Source of the DNA: Bacteroidales bacterium
Lineage (GTDB): Bacteria; Bacteroidota; Bacteroidia; Bacteroidales; Tenuifilaceae
Length of the DNA: 20,481 nt
NCBI GenBank assembly: GCA_008933525.1
Contig: WBUV01000009.1
Location: 1-20,481 of the forward strand
Direction: 5' to 3'
Shown: one piece after another, positions 7,761-15,914 of the stretch
How the letters are laid out: the number at the start of each line of letters is the position of its first letter
Position numbering within the stretch: the first letter of the stretch is position 1
Program-made: the position numbers and the translations under genes
The notes under the pieces: model-generated
Seen by the model: only the letters and a program-made list of their open reading frames with translations
Databases searched by the model: none
Told to the model about the DNA's origin: nothing

Positions 7761-9683
7761 ATGAAACATTTAGTTATTTACGCTTTAATAATTTTACTCC
7801 CTGCATTTGCAGCAGCGCAAACAAAAAAAGAGTTAAGCGTAAATAACCGACGTGCCATTGAGAATTACAACCTTGCTCTTAAATCGTACGATAGGTACGA
7901 TTACATTGAAGCACAGCGATTGTTAAGAGAAAGCATCAGAATTGAGCCAAAATTCATTGAGGCTCACCTTGTTCTTTCCCAAACATTCTATATGATGGGC
8001 AATATCCCAAGTGCCATCGAATACTTGGAAAAAGCCATTGCTATTAATCCAAAATTTTACCCAAGAGCATACTATACTCTAGGCCGATTTTTACTCCAGA
8101 TAGGAGAATATCAGCAAGCGAAAGAAAAACTTGAGTATTTTCTAACCCTGAAGGACAAATCCAAGGAAATTGAAAAATCGACCCACGAAACCATTGAGCG
8201 TTGTAAGTTTGCCATTAATGCTATGGCAAATCCAGTTCCGTATAACCCAATAAATATTGGCTCAAACGTAAATACCGATTTGGACGAGTACTGGCCTAGC
8301 CTCTCTGTCGATGAAAAAACTCTGGTATATACCGTTCGTCTGCCTAAATCGGTAAATGTTGGGATAAGAAATACAAAATGGCAGGAAGATTTTTATGTTA
8401 GTACCAAGTACAATTCATCAGAGTGGGACAAGGGAACACCCATTGGCGAGCCAATAAACACAGAAATCAACGAAGGGGCTCAGGCGCTTTCTGCCGATGG
8501 AAAAACAATGTATTACACCATTTGTAGTGGAGAGTGTAACCTTTACACATCGGTATTGCAAAGTGATGGTAGTTGGGCTGCGCCTATTAAACTTCCACCA
8601 CAAATAAATGCCAGTAAATATTCAGAGAAACAGCCCTCCATATCTCCCGACGGGAGAACCATATATTTTGTAAGTAACAGACCAGGTGGATTAGGCGGAT
8701 TCGATATTTGGAAATCGGACAAAAACCCTGATGGAACTTGGGGTAATGCAGTGAACATTGGTGAACCAATCAACTCATCTGGTGATGAACAATCGCCATT
8801 TATCCATTTCGATAACCAAACGCTTTACTTCTCCTCCAACGGTCATTTGGGAATGGGAAGTATGGATATCTACATATCAAGACTCGACTCCTCTGGAAAA
8901 TGGACTAAACCGTTAAACTTTGGTTATCCAATAAACACCTACAAAAGCGAGGAAGGATTAATTGTAAACGCAAAAGGTTCTGTTGCTTACTACTCCACCG
9001 ATATTATTCCGGAACGCGGACGCGATATTTTCACATTCACTCTTTACACCGAAATTCAACCAATACCCACATCATACCTTACTGGGATTGTAAAGGATAG
9101 CAAAACTCTAGAACCCCTGGAGGCGCAGGTAACTCTGGTAGATTTATCGTCGAAAAAGGAGATAATGAACACAACCACTCCAACGGATGGAAAGTTCCTT
9201 GTTTGCTTGCCAACTAACAAATCTTATGGCTTGTTTGCATCGGCACCTAACTACCTTTTCCACTCGGAGCATTTCGATTTAAAAGGGATTTTCTCCTTCG
9301 ATAAACCTTACTACTTGGAGATTCTTCTTAATCCAATTATTAAGGATGAGATTCTTGTTTTGCGCAATATATTCTTCGCGCTGGATTCATACGAACTAAA
9401 GCCAGAATCGACCATTGAGTTGGATAAGTTAGTAGCAATTCTAACACAAAATCCAAACATTAAAATTGAGGTTGGTGGACATACCGACGACCAAGGAACC
9501 AACGAGTACAACCAAAAACTCTCCGAAAATAGGGCTAAATCAGTGGCAGAATACCTTATTGCAAACAAAGTTGAAGCAAGCAGAGTTAAGTGGGCTGGAT
9601 ATGGCGAAACAAAACCTGTTGTTAGCAACTCCACTCCCGAAGGAAGAGCCCAAAACAGAAGAACGGAAGTTAAAATTCTTTAA
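7761..9683 (+). CDS. PorE-like envelope protein: TPR, beta-propeller, carboxypeptidase-regulatory and OmpA domains
   Basis: The ATG at 7761 gives a 640-aa protein with a signal peptide (1-20, AAAQ). An upstream in-frame start would lie inside queE and lacks a signal peptide. TPR-like helices occupy about 28-155. PD40/WD40-like propeller repeats run from about 163 to 430, for example SPDGRTIYFVSNRPGGLGGFDIW (in two halves, 295-317). A carboxypeptidase-regulatory-like beta domain covers about 437-525. The OmpA C-terminal domain covers about 533-640, with the peptidoglycan-contacting residues Asp576 (GGHTDD) and Arg591 (NQKLSENRAKSV) 15 apart, as in other OmpA proteins. This order matches PorE of the type IX secretion system, which links the machinery to peptidoglycan. 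Many Bacteroidota carry several paralogues, so true PorE identity is unproven. No lipobox is seen, unlike the P. gingivalis lipoprotein. The gene begins 1 bp after the queE stop. Confidence 0.85.
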   Translation: MKHLVIYALIILLPAFAAAQTKKELSVNNRRAIENYNLALKSYDRYDYIEAQRLLRESIRIEPKFIEAHLVLSQTFYMMGNIPSAIEYLEKAIAINPKFYPRAYYTLGRFLLQIGEYQQAKEKLEYFLTLKDKSKEIEKSTHETIERCKFAINAMANPVPYNPINIGSNVNTDLDEYWPSLSVDEKTLVYTVRLPKSVNVGIRNTKWQEDFYVSTKYNSSEWDKGTPIGEPINTEINEGAQALSADGKTMYYTICSGECNLYTSVLQSDGSWAAPIKLPPQINASKYSEKQPSISPDGRTIYFVSNRPGGLGGFDIWKSDKNPDGTWGNAVNIGEPINSSGDEQSPFIHFDNQTLYFSSNGHLGMGSMDIYISRLDSSGKWTKPLNFGYPINTYKSEEGLIVNAKGSVAYYSTDIIPERGRDIFTFTLYTEIQPIPTSYLTGIVKDSKTLEPLEAQVTLVDLSSKKEIMNTTTPTDGKFLVCLPTNKSYGLFASAPNYLFHSEHFDLKGIFSFDKPYYLEILLNPIIKDEILVLRNIFFALDSYELKPESTIELDKLVAILTQNPNIKIEVGGHTDDQGTNEYNQKLSENRAKSVAEYLIANKVEASRVKWAGYGETKPVVSNSTPEGRAQNRRTEVKIL

Positions 9684-9730
9684 TTTTTAGGGAATCGTTG
9701 TCTTGTTAAGGAATTTTTTAAAAATAACTG

Positions 9731-9761
9731 TTGTATTATAACGAATTAGGGCTTATTTTCG
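9731..9761 (+). promoter_or_regulatory. Putative speA promoter
   Basis: TTG at 9731-9733 and TATTTTCG at 9754-9761 are separated by 20 nt and resemble the Bacteroidota -33 (TTTG/TTG) and -7 (TAnnTTTG) elements, with one mismatch in the -7. It lies 70 bp upstream of the preferred ATG. Confidence 0.4.
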
Positions 9762-9830
9762 CAAATCAATATCATTTGATATAAATTATTGAATTTTAAC
9801 AACTTAAAAAGCGTAAATCCTGATAAAAGA

Positions 9831-11723
9831 ATGAGAAAGTGGCGCATTGAGGATTCGGCCGAGATGTATAACATCAACGGCTGGGGAGTAAAGTACTTCT
9901 CCATTAATAAAGATGGAAATGTAGTGGTTACTCCAAAAAACAACGGTGTTGAAATTGACCTCCGTGAACTTGTTGATGAACTACAAATTCGCGATGTGTC
10001 CGCGCCCATGCTAATAAGGTTTACGGATATTCTCGATAATAGAATCGAGGATATGTCGCGCTCTTTCAAAGTGGCTGCCGAGGAGTATGGTTATCAAGGC
10101 CAGAACTTTATAATCTATCCTATCAAGGTAAACCAAATGCGCCCTGTGGTTGAGGAAATTATAAACCACGGTAAAAAATTTAACATCGGTCTTGAAGCTG
10201 GCTCTAAGCCTGAACTACATGCTGTTATAGCAATTAATCCTGATAGCGATTCGCTTATTGTATGCAATGGCTACAAGGATGAGGATTATATTGAACTAGC
10301 GCTACTTGCCCAAAAGATGGGTAAAAAAATATACATTGTTGTGGAAAAACTGAATGAGCTTAAACTTATTGCAAAAGTATCACAACGATTGAAAATTAAA
10401 CCAAACCTGGGTATTCGGGTTAAATTGGCTAGCTCGGGAAGTGGGAAGTGGGAAGACTCTGGTGGCGATGTTAGTAAATTTGGCTTAACATCCAGTGAAC
10501 TTTTACAAGCACTCGATTACCTAGAAAACAACGAACTTAAAGAATCATTAAAACTCGTTCACTTTCACATTGGAAGTCAGGTTACCAAAATCCGTCGTAT
10601 TAAAATTGCCCTTCGCGAAGCATCACAATTTTATGTTCAGCTTTACCAAATGGGCTTTAAAATTGAGTTTGTTGATATTGGCGGTGGCCTTGGCGTTGAT
10701 TATGACGGTACACGCTCGTCGAGCAGCGAGAGTAGCATCAATTACAGCTTACAAGAATACGTAAACGACTCCGTTTCAACCCTAGTTGATGCGAGCGATA
10801 AAAACGACATTCCGCATCCAAATATTATAACTGAATCAGGTCGTTCACTAACGGCTCACCACTCTGTGCTTATTTTTGAGGTTTTGGAAACTTCATCGCT
10901 ACCCACTTGGGCAGAAGATGATGAAATCACCGAAAATGACCACGAACTGGTGCAAGAACTCTACGAACTTTGGGATAAACTTAATCAACCCCGAATGCTC
11001 GAGAGTTGGCACGATGCACAACAAATCCGAGAAGAAGCGCTTGACCTTTTCAGCCTTGGACTACTCGATTTAAAAACACGTGCACAGATTGAGCGATTAT
11101 TTTGGTCTATTGCCAAAGATATTCATCAAATTACAACAGCGGTTAAGCACGTTCCTGATGAGTTCAGGGTATTACCAAAACTCCTTGCCGATAAGTATTT
11201 CTGTAACTTCTCGCTTTTCCAATCGTTGCCCGATACTTGGGCTATCGACCAGATATTCCCAATTATGCCTATCCAACGCCTTAACGAAAAGCCCGATAGA
11301 GCGGCAACTTTGCAGGATATCACTTGCGATTCGGATGGAAAAATTGACAACTTCATATCGACCAAAAATATTTCGTACTACTTGCCTGTACACTCAGTAA
11401 AACAGAGCGATTCGTACTACATTGGAGTATTCCTTGTTGGTGCTTATCAAGAAATTTTAGGCGACCTTCACAACCTGTTTGGTGATACCAATGCGGTTCA
11501 CGTTTCTGTTACCGATAAAGGCTACGAAATTGACCAAATTATTGATGGTGAAACCGTTGCCGAGGTTCTTGAATATGTTCAGTACAACCCAAAGAAATTG
11601 GTTCGTACACTGGAAACTTGGGTAACGTCATCGGTTAAGGCTGGAGTTATTTCTTCGAAAGAAGGTAAGGAATTCCTATCCAACTATCGTTCTGGATTGT
11701 ACGGATATACCTATCTTGAGTAG
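9831..11723 (+). CDS. speA: Biosynthetic arginine decarboxylase
   Basis: This 630-aa PLP enzyme of the alanine-racemase-fold (fold type III) family converts arginine to agmatine, the first step of a polyamine route. The PLP lysine is Lys99 in YPIKVNQ. Other signatures are HFHIGSQ (244-250), GGGLGVDYDG (284-293), ESGR (335-338), and the C-terminal catalytic block ITCDSDG with Cys499. The large helical insertion and C-terminal domain make it the long SpeA type rather than LysA/NspC. The ATG at 9831 is preferred over an in-frame TTG at 9789 because MRKWRIEDS is the family's usual N-terminus and an A/G-rich stretch lies just upstream. It stands alone between its own promoter and terminator. No agmatinase or agmatine deiminase gene is in the window. 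Confidence 0.95.
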   Translation: MRKWRIEDSAEMYNINGWGVKYFSINKDGNVVVTPKNNGVEIDLRELVDELQIRDVSAPMLIRFTDILDNRIEDMSRSFKVAAEEYGYQGQNFIIYPIKVNQMRPVVEEIINHGKKFNIGLEAGSKPELHAVIAINPDSDSLIVCNGYKDEDYIELALLAQKMGKKIYIVVEKLNELKLIAKVSQRLKIKPNLGIRVKLASSGSGKWEDSGGDVSKFGLTSSELLQALDYLENNELKESLKLVHFHIGSQVTKIRRIKIALREASQFYVQLYQMGFKIEFVDIGGGLGVDYDGTRSSSSESSINYSLQEYVNDSVSTLVDASDKNDIPHPNIITESGRSLTAHHSVLIFEVLETSSLPTWAEDDEITENDHELVQELYELWDKLNQPRMLESWHDAQQIREEALDLFSLGLLDLKTRAQIERLFWSIAKDIHQITTAVKHVPDEFRVLPKLLADKYFCNFSLFQSLPDTWAIDQIFPIMPIQRLNEKPDRAATLQDITCDSDGKIDNFISTKNISYYLPVHSVKQSDSYYIGVFLVGAYQEILGDLHNLFGDTNAVHVSVTDKGYEIDQIIDGETVAEVLEYVQYNPKKLVRTLETWVTSSVKAGVISSKEGKEFLSNYRSGLYGYTYLE

Positions 11724-11757
11724 AAGTAAGATTTCTCAACTTCAAAAAGCATATTAT

Positions 11758-11784
11758 TACCCTGAACTTGTTTCGGGGTATTTT
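11758..11784 (+). terminator. speA terminator
   Basis: A 9-bp stem (11758-11766 with 11772-11780, including one G-U pair) encloses a 5-nt loop and is followed by TTTTATT. It lies 35 bp after the speA stop. Confidence 0.75.
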
Positions 11785-11791
11785 ATTGTTA

Positions 11792-11808
11792 CGATGCCGG
11801 TGGCATCG
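11792..11808. repeat. Short perfect palindrome (7-bp arms)
   Basis: CGATGCC-GGT-GGCATCG is an uninterrupted hairpin just beyond the speA terminator, in the gap between convergent genes. It has no T tract on either side. Confidence 0.65.
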
Positions 11809-11840
11809 ATTGTCAATAGAAATGATTGATATTAAAGATT

Positions 11841-11864
11841 ATTCGACTCCGGCTGGAGTCGAAT
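11841..11864. repeat. Perfect palindrome (10-bp arms)
   Basis: Arms ATTCGACTCC and GGAGTCGAAT flank a 4-nt GGCT loop. It lies 32 bp after the previous palindrome, has the same arm/GGY-core style, and sits in the same convergent-gene gap (11724-11929). It could act as a bidirectional RNA 3'-end hairpin or be an extragenic repetitive palindrome. Confidence 0.7.
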
Positions 11865-11929
11865 CGCTAAATGTGCTTTTGGTTATAAATATTCAAACTC
11901 TCTGGGTTTGTCAAATTACTCCACAGACG

Positions 11930-13297
11930 TTATAGCAACTTCTTCAGCTTTAACTTCAACTGCTCCGCAGACGATGGCCGCGAAACAATCTTCAAATTCT
12001 TATCCACCAAGAACATCTTAGGAGTCTCATCAACATTATACTTAATAATGATTGGGTTATCGAAATCTGCATTAATCTGCATATTTATCCAAGGAAACTG
12101 CTTATCGGCAACAAATTTTTTCCATTGGTCAACCTCCTCATCTATAGAAATGGCCACAATCTCAAATCCTTTTGCCTTGTAATCATTATAAATACTAATT
12201 ATGCTTGGCATCATCTCAACACAATGCGGACACCAAATGGACCAGAATACTACTAGTTTATACTTAGATTTATCGGCCGATAGTTTAAATGATTTGCCCA
12301 TCAAAGGTTTTACCTTAAAATCGGAGGATTTATTCCCAACTGCAAGATTTTTTTCAAGAATAAAACGAGCCATAAACTCATTGTCGTTCCTTAAAATTGA
12401 TGCTGCTTCGCCCCCATTATTCAGCAAATAGCTTAGCACGCCAAAATAATCGGTATCGATAAATCCACGGCACAGGGAACCAACAATCTGTGAGCGGATA
12501 CGCTCACTCATCGGCATTTTGAGCAAAACATTAATTTGCGTTACAAAAACAGAATCCTGCTGCTCCTTATCGTAAATATCATCGCAAATTGAATTTTCGA
12601 GGTAATCCCAAACGTTCTTGATAAGTAAAGGCGTATTGAGTAATCTATCATCGTTTAAATCCACTCCATTCCACCAATCCTTTGCCAACAAAGCTTTGTA
12701 TGAGCACTCGCTGGTTGCACCTACAACAAATGGCCTTGTATCCAAACATATATAGTTAGATACAAAAAGCGAAGAATCAACCCTAGATAACTCCTGCGAT
12801 TTCTGCGAAAACTCAAACTCAACCAGCTGCCTTTCGTTTCTAAGTTGCTCCGCAAAGGGTTGCTCGGGAGTATAATAATTCTGCAACGAGCCTAGCATCC
12901 ATAAATGCTGCTCCGACGACCGTTTCAACTTTGAGTACTCAATAAACACCTTATTTTCCTTCGATACTATGACCTTTAAACTATCCTCAACAGCAAAAAC
13001 AATGGTTTCGAACTTAATCTCCGGCTCATTGGCCACAATAAAATCGAACGAACTCTGTTTTCCCACTACCATTCTGTATAAACCCTGATTTGCATTGGAG
13101 GGTAATGCGAACTTGTAAACACCATCCTCGTTTGAACGACAAGAGTCAACAACTTCAATTTCCTTACCTACAAAACGCGAAAGTTTTGCCTTAGAACCAA
13201 TGGATTGTTTTACCTTGAGTTCAATTGTGGTTTGTGCAAAAACACCAAATGATGAGAAAAGCAAGGCAATTAATGCAATGTTTGTTTTAGAAATCAT
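11930..13297 (-). CDS. TlpA-like thioredoxin-fold thiol:disulfide protein
   Basis: The 455-aa protein has a signal peptide (1-21, GVFAQ) and no lipobox. The N-terminal region (about 24-115) resembles the beta-rich domain of unknown function (DUF4369-like) often attached to Bacteroidota TlpA proteins. The middle (about 120-315) is helical and unrecognised. The C-terminal thioredoxin/AhpC-TSA domain (about 321-455) begins at VGNKSSDFKVK and has the redox motif WCPHC (355-359) after VVFWSI, with the cis-proline as TP (425-426). It probably reduces disulfides or helps cytochrome c maturation in the periplasm; the substrate is unknown. The gene begins 16 bp after the hybrid kinase stop, so it is likely co-transcribed with that sensor. 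It converges on speA across a palindrome-bearing gap. Confidence 0.85.
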   Translation of the reverse strand: MISKTNIALIALLFSSFGVFAQTTIELKVKQSIGSKAKLSRFVGKEIEVVDSCRSNEDGVYKFALPSNANQGLYRMVVGKQSSFDFIVANEPEIKFETIVFAVEDSLKVIVSKENKVFIEYSKLKRSSEQHLWMLGSLQNYYTPEQPFAEQLRNERQLVEFEFSQKSQELSRVDSSLFVSNYICLDTRPFVVGATSECSYKALLAKDWWNGVDLNDDRLLNTPLLIKNVWDYLENSICDDIYDKEQQDSVFVTQINVLLKMPMSERIRSQIVGSLCRGFIDTDYFGVLSYLLNNGGEAASILRNDNEFMARFILEKNLAVGNKSSDFKVKPLMGKSFKLSADKSKYKLVVFWSIWCPHCVEMMPSIISIYNDYKAKGFEIVAISIDEEVDQWKKFVADKQFPWINMQINADFDNPIIIKYNVDETPKMFLVDKNLKIVSRPSSAEQLKLKLKKLL

Positions 13298-13313
13298 TTT
13301 AATAATAGATTTA

Positions 13314-15632
13314 CTATTGCTTAACGATAAACTTCAAAATCTTCTGTTTTAAATCAGCAGGATTAAAGGGTTTCAGCACAAAATCGTTCATACCTAAACT
13401 GAATATCTTGCGTTTCACATCCTGCATTGCCGATGCGCTAAGCGCAATAATCGGAACAGCCTTTTTTGTTGAATCCTCCAACTTACGAATAGCCTTGGCT
13501 GCCTCGTAACCGTTCATCTCTGGCATCTCCAAATCCATTAAAACCAAATCGTAGTCAGTTTTTCGGACCATTTCCAATGCTACTAAGCCATTCTCAGCGT
13601 GCTCGTGATTAATACCCCAGTTGGAAAGGAAACGCTGTACAATTAAAGTATTCAACTCATTATCCTCAACAATAAGCACATTGTACTTATGACCCTTTTG
13701 AAGTTCCGCTTCAAGGTTTATTTGTGGAGTTTGAATTTTGTCCTGAGGAATAATATCAAACTTTAAATCGAAATAAAAAATTGAACCCTGACCAAGAGTA
13801 CTCTTCAACTTAATCTCACCCCCCATTATCCCTACAAGTTTCTTGGATATCGCTAAACCAAGTCCAGTTCCCCCAAATCGGCTCATCTGCCCGTGAACCT
13901 GAGTAAACTCCTGAAAAATTAAATCCTGCAAATCCTTCTCTATACCTATTCCAGTATCGGAAACAATAAAGCGAATTGTGGCCGTTTTACTGGTTTTCTT
14001 ATTTAGATTGAAGTTGATAGATACGTTACCCTTGCTGGTAAATTTAATGGCATTCCCAACTAAGTTTGTGAATACCTGATTAAGTCTAACCCTATCGCCC
14101 GAGAGAAATTGCGGTATTTCCTTATCAATATGCCCAACCAACTCCAAACCTTTTTCTTTTGCCATCTGCGCAAAAGAACTGATAAGCCCAGCGTGCATCT
14201 GATGTAAATCTATTTCCGATTTTATCAAGTCCAAGCGTCCCGCCTCTATCTTGCTAAAGTCAAGAATATCGTTCAGCAACGCAAGTAAATTCTCGGCAGA
14301 GTATTTCAACGCCTTTAAGTGCGATAATTGCTCTGGCATTGGCTTTTCCTGAAGCAGCAAATTGGTCATACCAATCACTGCATTCATAGGTGTACGAATC
14401 TCGTGGCTCATTGTGGATAGGAAACGTTCTTTGGCCCTACTGGCCTCCTCGGCCATCTCCTTGGCAATAAGCAGTTCCTCCTCCTGTCTTTTACGGAGGG
14501 TAATATCATTCATTGCCACAAGAATACACTGCTTTCCTTGAATATCGATAACCTCAGCAGAAAGCAAAAAAGTCAATTCCTTATTTTGTCTGTTATGAAT
14601 ATTTATCTCCAAATTATTAACTCGCCCCTGTTTTGTTAGCAGTTCCTTTAATTCACCTCGCCTACCAATTTCATCAAAAATTCCCAAATCACTGGATTTT
14701 GATCCAACAACCTCACTTTTTTCTAATCCTGTTTTTTGAAGAAAAGCTTCGTTAACATCCAAATAAGTGCCATCCTCAAAAGTACTAATGGTCATCATTA
14801 CGGCAGCAGTATTAAAAGCACGCGAGAATTTTTCCTCTGAGGCCTTTACAACCTTTTCGGCCTCCAAGCGCGGACTAATATCCTGAGCTATAGCGAAAAT
14901 AACATCGCGGCGGCTCCACACTCCTTTAATCATCCTAACATCAACTGGCACGTATTGTCCATTGCGAGCCCTCATTTCTGAGGTATATGCTCCCCTAGAA
15001 CCATTAAAAACGTTATTCAAAGTTGTTGATACTACGTCCTGATCCTTTTGATGAAGTTTACTGAACGACTCCAAAAGCAATTCGTGCTCCTTATACCCTA
15101 ACTTATTTAAAACCGATTGGTTAACCTGCACAATGTTCCCATTATGGTTTATAATAAAAACGAAATCACCAAATGCGTTCACTAGCAAGCGGAAATTCTG
15201 CTCCTCCTCTATCAGGTTATTCTCAGCCTCCTTTTGTTGGGTGATATCGTAACTTGAACAAAGTAATGCAGGACGACCCTCCCAATCAATAATTGAAACG
15301 TTGGACTTTATCCACTTTAAGTCGTTAAGTTTTGTAAGTATTCGTAAAGTAAAACTATTGGATTTTCGAACCTTTATCTCGTTAAAATCGTTCTGAAAAA
15401 GCAGTTTTATTAGTTTTCTATCCTTTGGATGTACAATATCCAAGAACAAAATCTCCTTGACCTCAAGTTCATTATAGCCTGTTAAAAGACTAAAGCTAGG
15501 ATTACAGAATACTACCCTATGGCTTTGAATCACATAAATGCTACTTTCGTTCTGAAACAACAAACTCCTAAAAAGTTCATTCTCAGCCCTGAGCATTGCA
15601 TTTACACTACTTGAATTTTCGTTGGTTCTCAA
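13314..15632 (-). CDS. Triple-PAS hybrid sensor histidine kinase with receiver domain
   Basis: The 772-aa open frame encodes PAS domains at about 20-137, 140-258 and 262-385, with a DITxxKxxE-type linker at the end of each. HisKA follows with phospho-acceptor His410 (STMSHEIRTPMNA). HATPase_c follows with N-box Asn527, G1 DTGIG (559-563) and G2 GGTGLGL (587-593). A C-terminal receiver domain (about 650-770) has Asp657, phospho-acceptor Asp700 (LVLMDLEMP), Ser732 and Lys754. No membrane segment occurs after the given start, so as annotated it is cytosolic. The start is uncertain. The frame begins at a TTG (15632); the first ATG is 12 codons in (15596). Farther upstream the frame encodes a hydrophobic lipobox-like stretch with no ATG, GTG or TTG. 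The output partner of the receiver is not encoded nearby. Confidence 0.92.
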   Translation of the reverse strand: MRTNENSSSVNAMLRAENELFRSLLFQNESSIYVIQSHRVVFCNPSFSLLTGYNELEVKEILFLDIVHPKDRKLIKLLFQNDFNEIKVRKSNSFTLRILTKLNDLKWIKSNVSIIDWEGRPALLCSSYDITQQKEAENNLIEEEQNFRLLVNAFGDFVFIINHNGNIVQVNQSVLNKLGYKEHELLLESFSKLHQKDQDVVSTTLNNVFNGSRGAYTSEMRARNGQYVPVDVRMIKGVWSRRDVIFAIAQDISPRLEAEKVVKASEEKFSRAFNTAAVMMTISTFEDGTYLDVNEAFLQKTGLEKSEVVGSKSSDLGIFDEIGRRGELKELLTKQGRVNNLEINIHNRQNKELTFLLSAEVIDIQGKQCILVAMNDITLRKRQEEELLIAKEMAEEASRAKERFLSTMSHEIRTPMNAVIGMTNLLLQEKPMPEQLSHLKALKYSAENLLALLNDILDFSKIEAGRLDLIKSEIDLHQMHAGLISSFAQMAKEKGLELVGHIDKEIPQFLSGDRVRLNQVFTNLVGNAIKFTSKGNVSINFNLNKKTSKTATIRFIVSDTGIGIEKDLQDLIFQEFTQVHGQMSRFGGTGLGLAISKKLVGIMGGEIKLKSTLGQGSIFYFDLKFDIIPQDKIQTPQINLEAELQKGHKYNVLIVEDNELNTLIVQRFLSNWGINHEHAENGLVALEMVRKTDYDLVLMDLEMPEMNGYEAAKAIRKLEDSTKKAVPIIALSASAMQDVKRKIFSLGMNDFVLKPFNPADLKQKILKFIVKQ

Positions 15633-15787
15633 ACTTGAGCAGGTTAAAAAGATTGCAAAAGTTATAAAAAATGTAGATACGTTGTGCCTAATTCTGAAAG
15701 GAATTGAATCTTTGGAAGAATATAGAGGAATAATATGAGGTTAGAGGAATTCTTTATGGTTCTATTTGATAATCCAAACCAATATTT

Positions 15788-15800
15788 TGTCATTTTGACA
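15788..15800. promoter_or_regulatory. Inverted-repeat activator box upstream of hsp20
   Basis: TGTCA-TTT-TGACA is a perfect 5-bp inverted repeat with a 3-nt centre. Its core, GTCA-N3-TGAC, equals the enhancer consensus of the sigma-54 activator NorR. Its centre is about 50 bp upstream of the candidate -24 element. A degenerate second copy (TGTCATTTTTGCACA) begins at 15819, 31 bp downstream, close to three helical turns. Which regulator binds is unknown. Confidence 0.45.
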
Positions 15801-15843
15801 TTAATAAAACACAAAGTATGTCATTTTTGCACAAAATCAACAT

Positions 15844-15858
15844 TGGCATACTCATTGA
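15844..15858 (+). promoter_or_regulatory. Candidate sigma-54 (-24/-12) promoter of hsp20
   Basis: TGGCAT-ACTCA-TTGA fits TGGCAC-N5-TTGC with exact spacing: the -24 GG is at 15845-15846 and the -12 G at 15857, 12 nt apart. Two positions differ (CAT for CAC, and A for the final C). Transcription would start near 15869, about 45 bp before the chosen ATG. No TAnnTTTG element was found here; the closest, CATTTTTG at 15822-15829, has one mismatch and no properly spaced -33. Confidence 0.5.
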
Positions 15859-15901
15859 AGATAGGTTAGTACAACAATAAATTGAATGTCTAACTAAATA
15901 T

Positions 15902-15908
15902 GGAGGAG
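15902..15908 (+). promoter_or_regulatory. Shine-Dalgarno of hsp20
   Basis: GGAGGAG lies 6 nt before the ATG at 15915. It is unusually strong for a Bacteroidota gene and decides the start: the in-frame ATG at 15900 would place this element inside the coding region. Confidence 0.7.
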
Positions 15909-15914
15909 AAAGTT

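Noticed and set aside
9789..9830. TTG start for speA 14 codons upstream
   Set aside because: The ATG at 9831 gives the family's standard N-terminus (MRKWRIEDS) and is preceded by an A/G-rich stretch.
10436..10456. Three tandem copies of GGGAAGT-like 7-mers within speA
   Set aside because: The stretch encodes S-G-S-G-K-W-E, which belongs to a conserved SpeA loop; codon choice explains the apparent repeat.
15775..15830. TAnnTTTG-type promoter for the kinase or hsp20 in this AT-rich gap
   Set aside because: The best candidates lack either the TA pair or a -33 TTTG at a plausible distance; the sigma-54 element fits hsp20 better.
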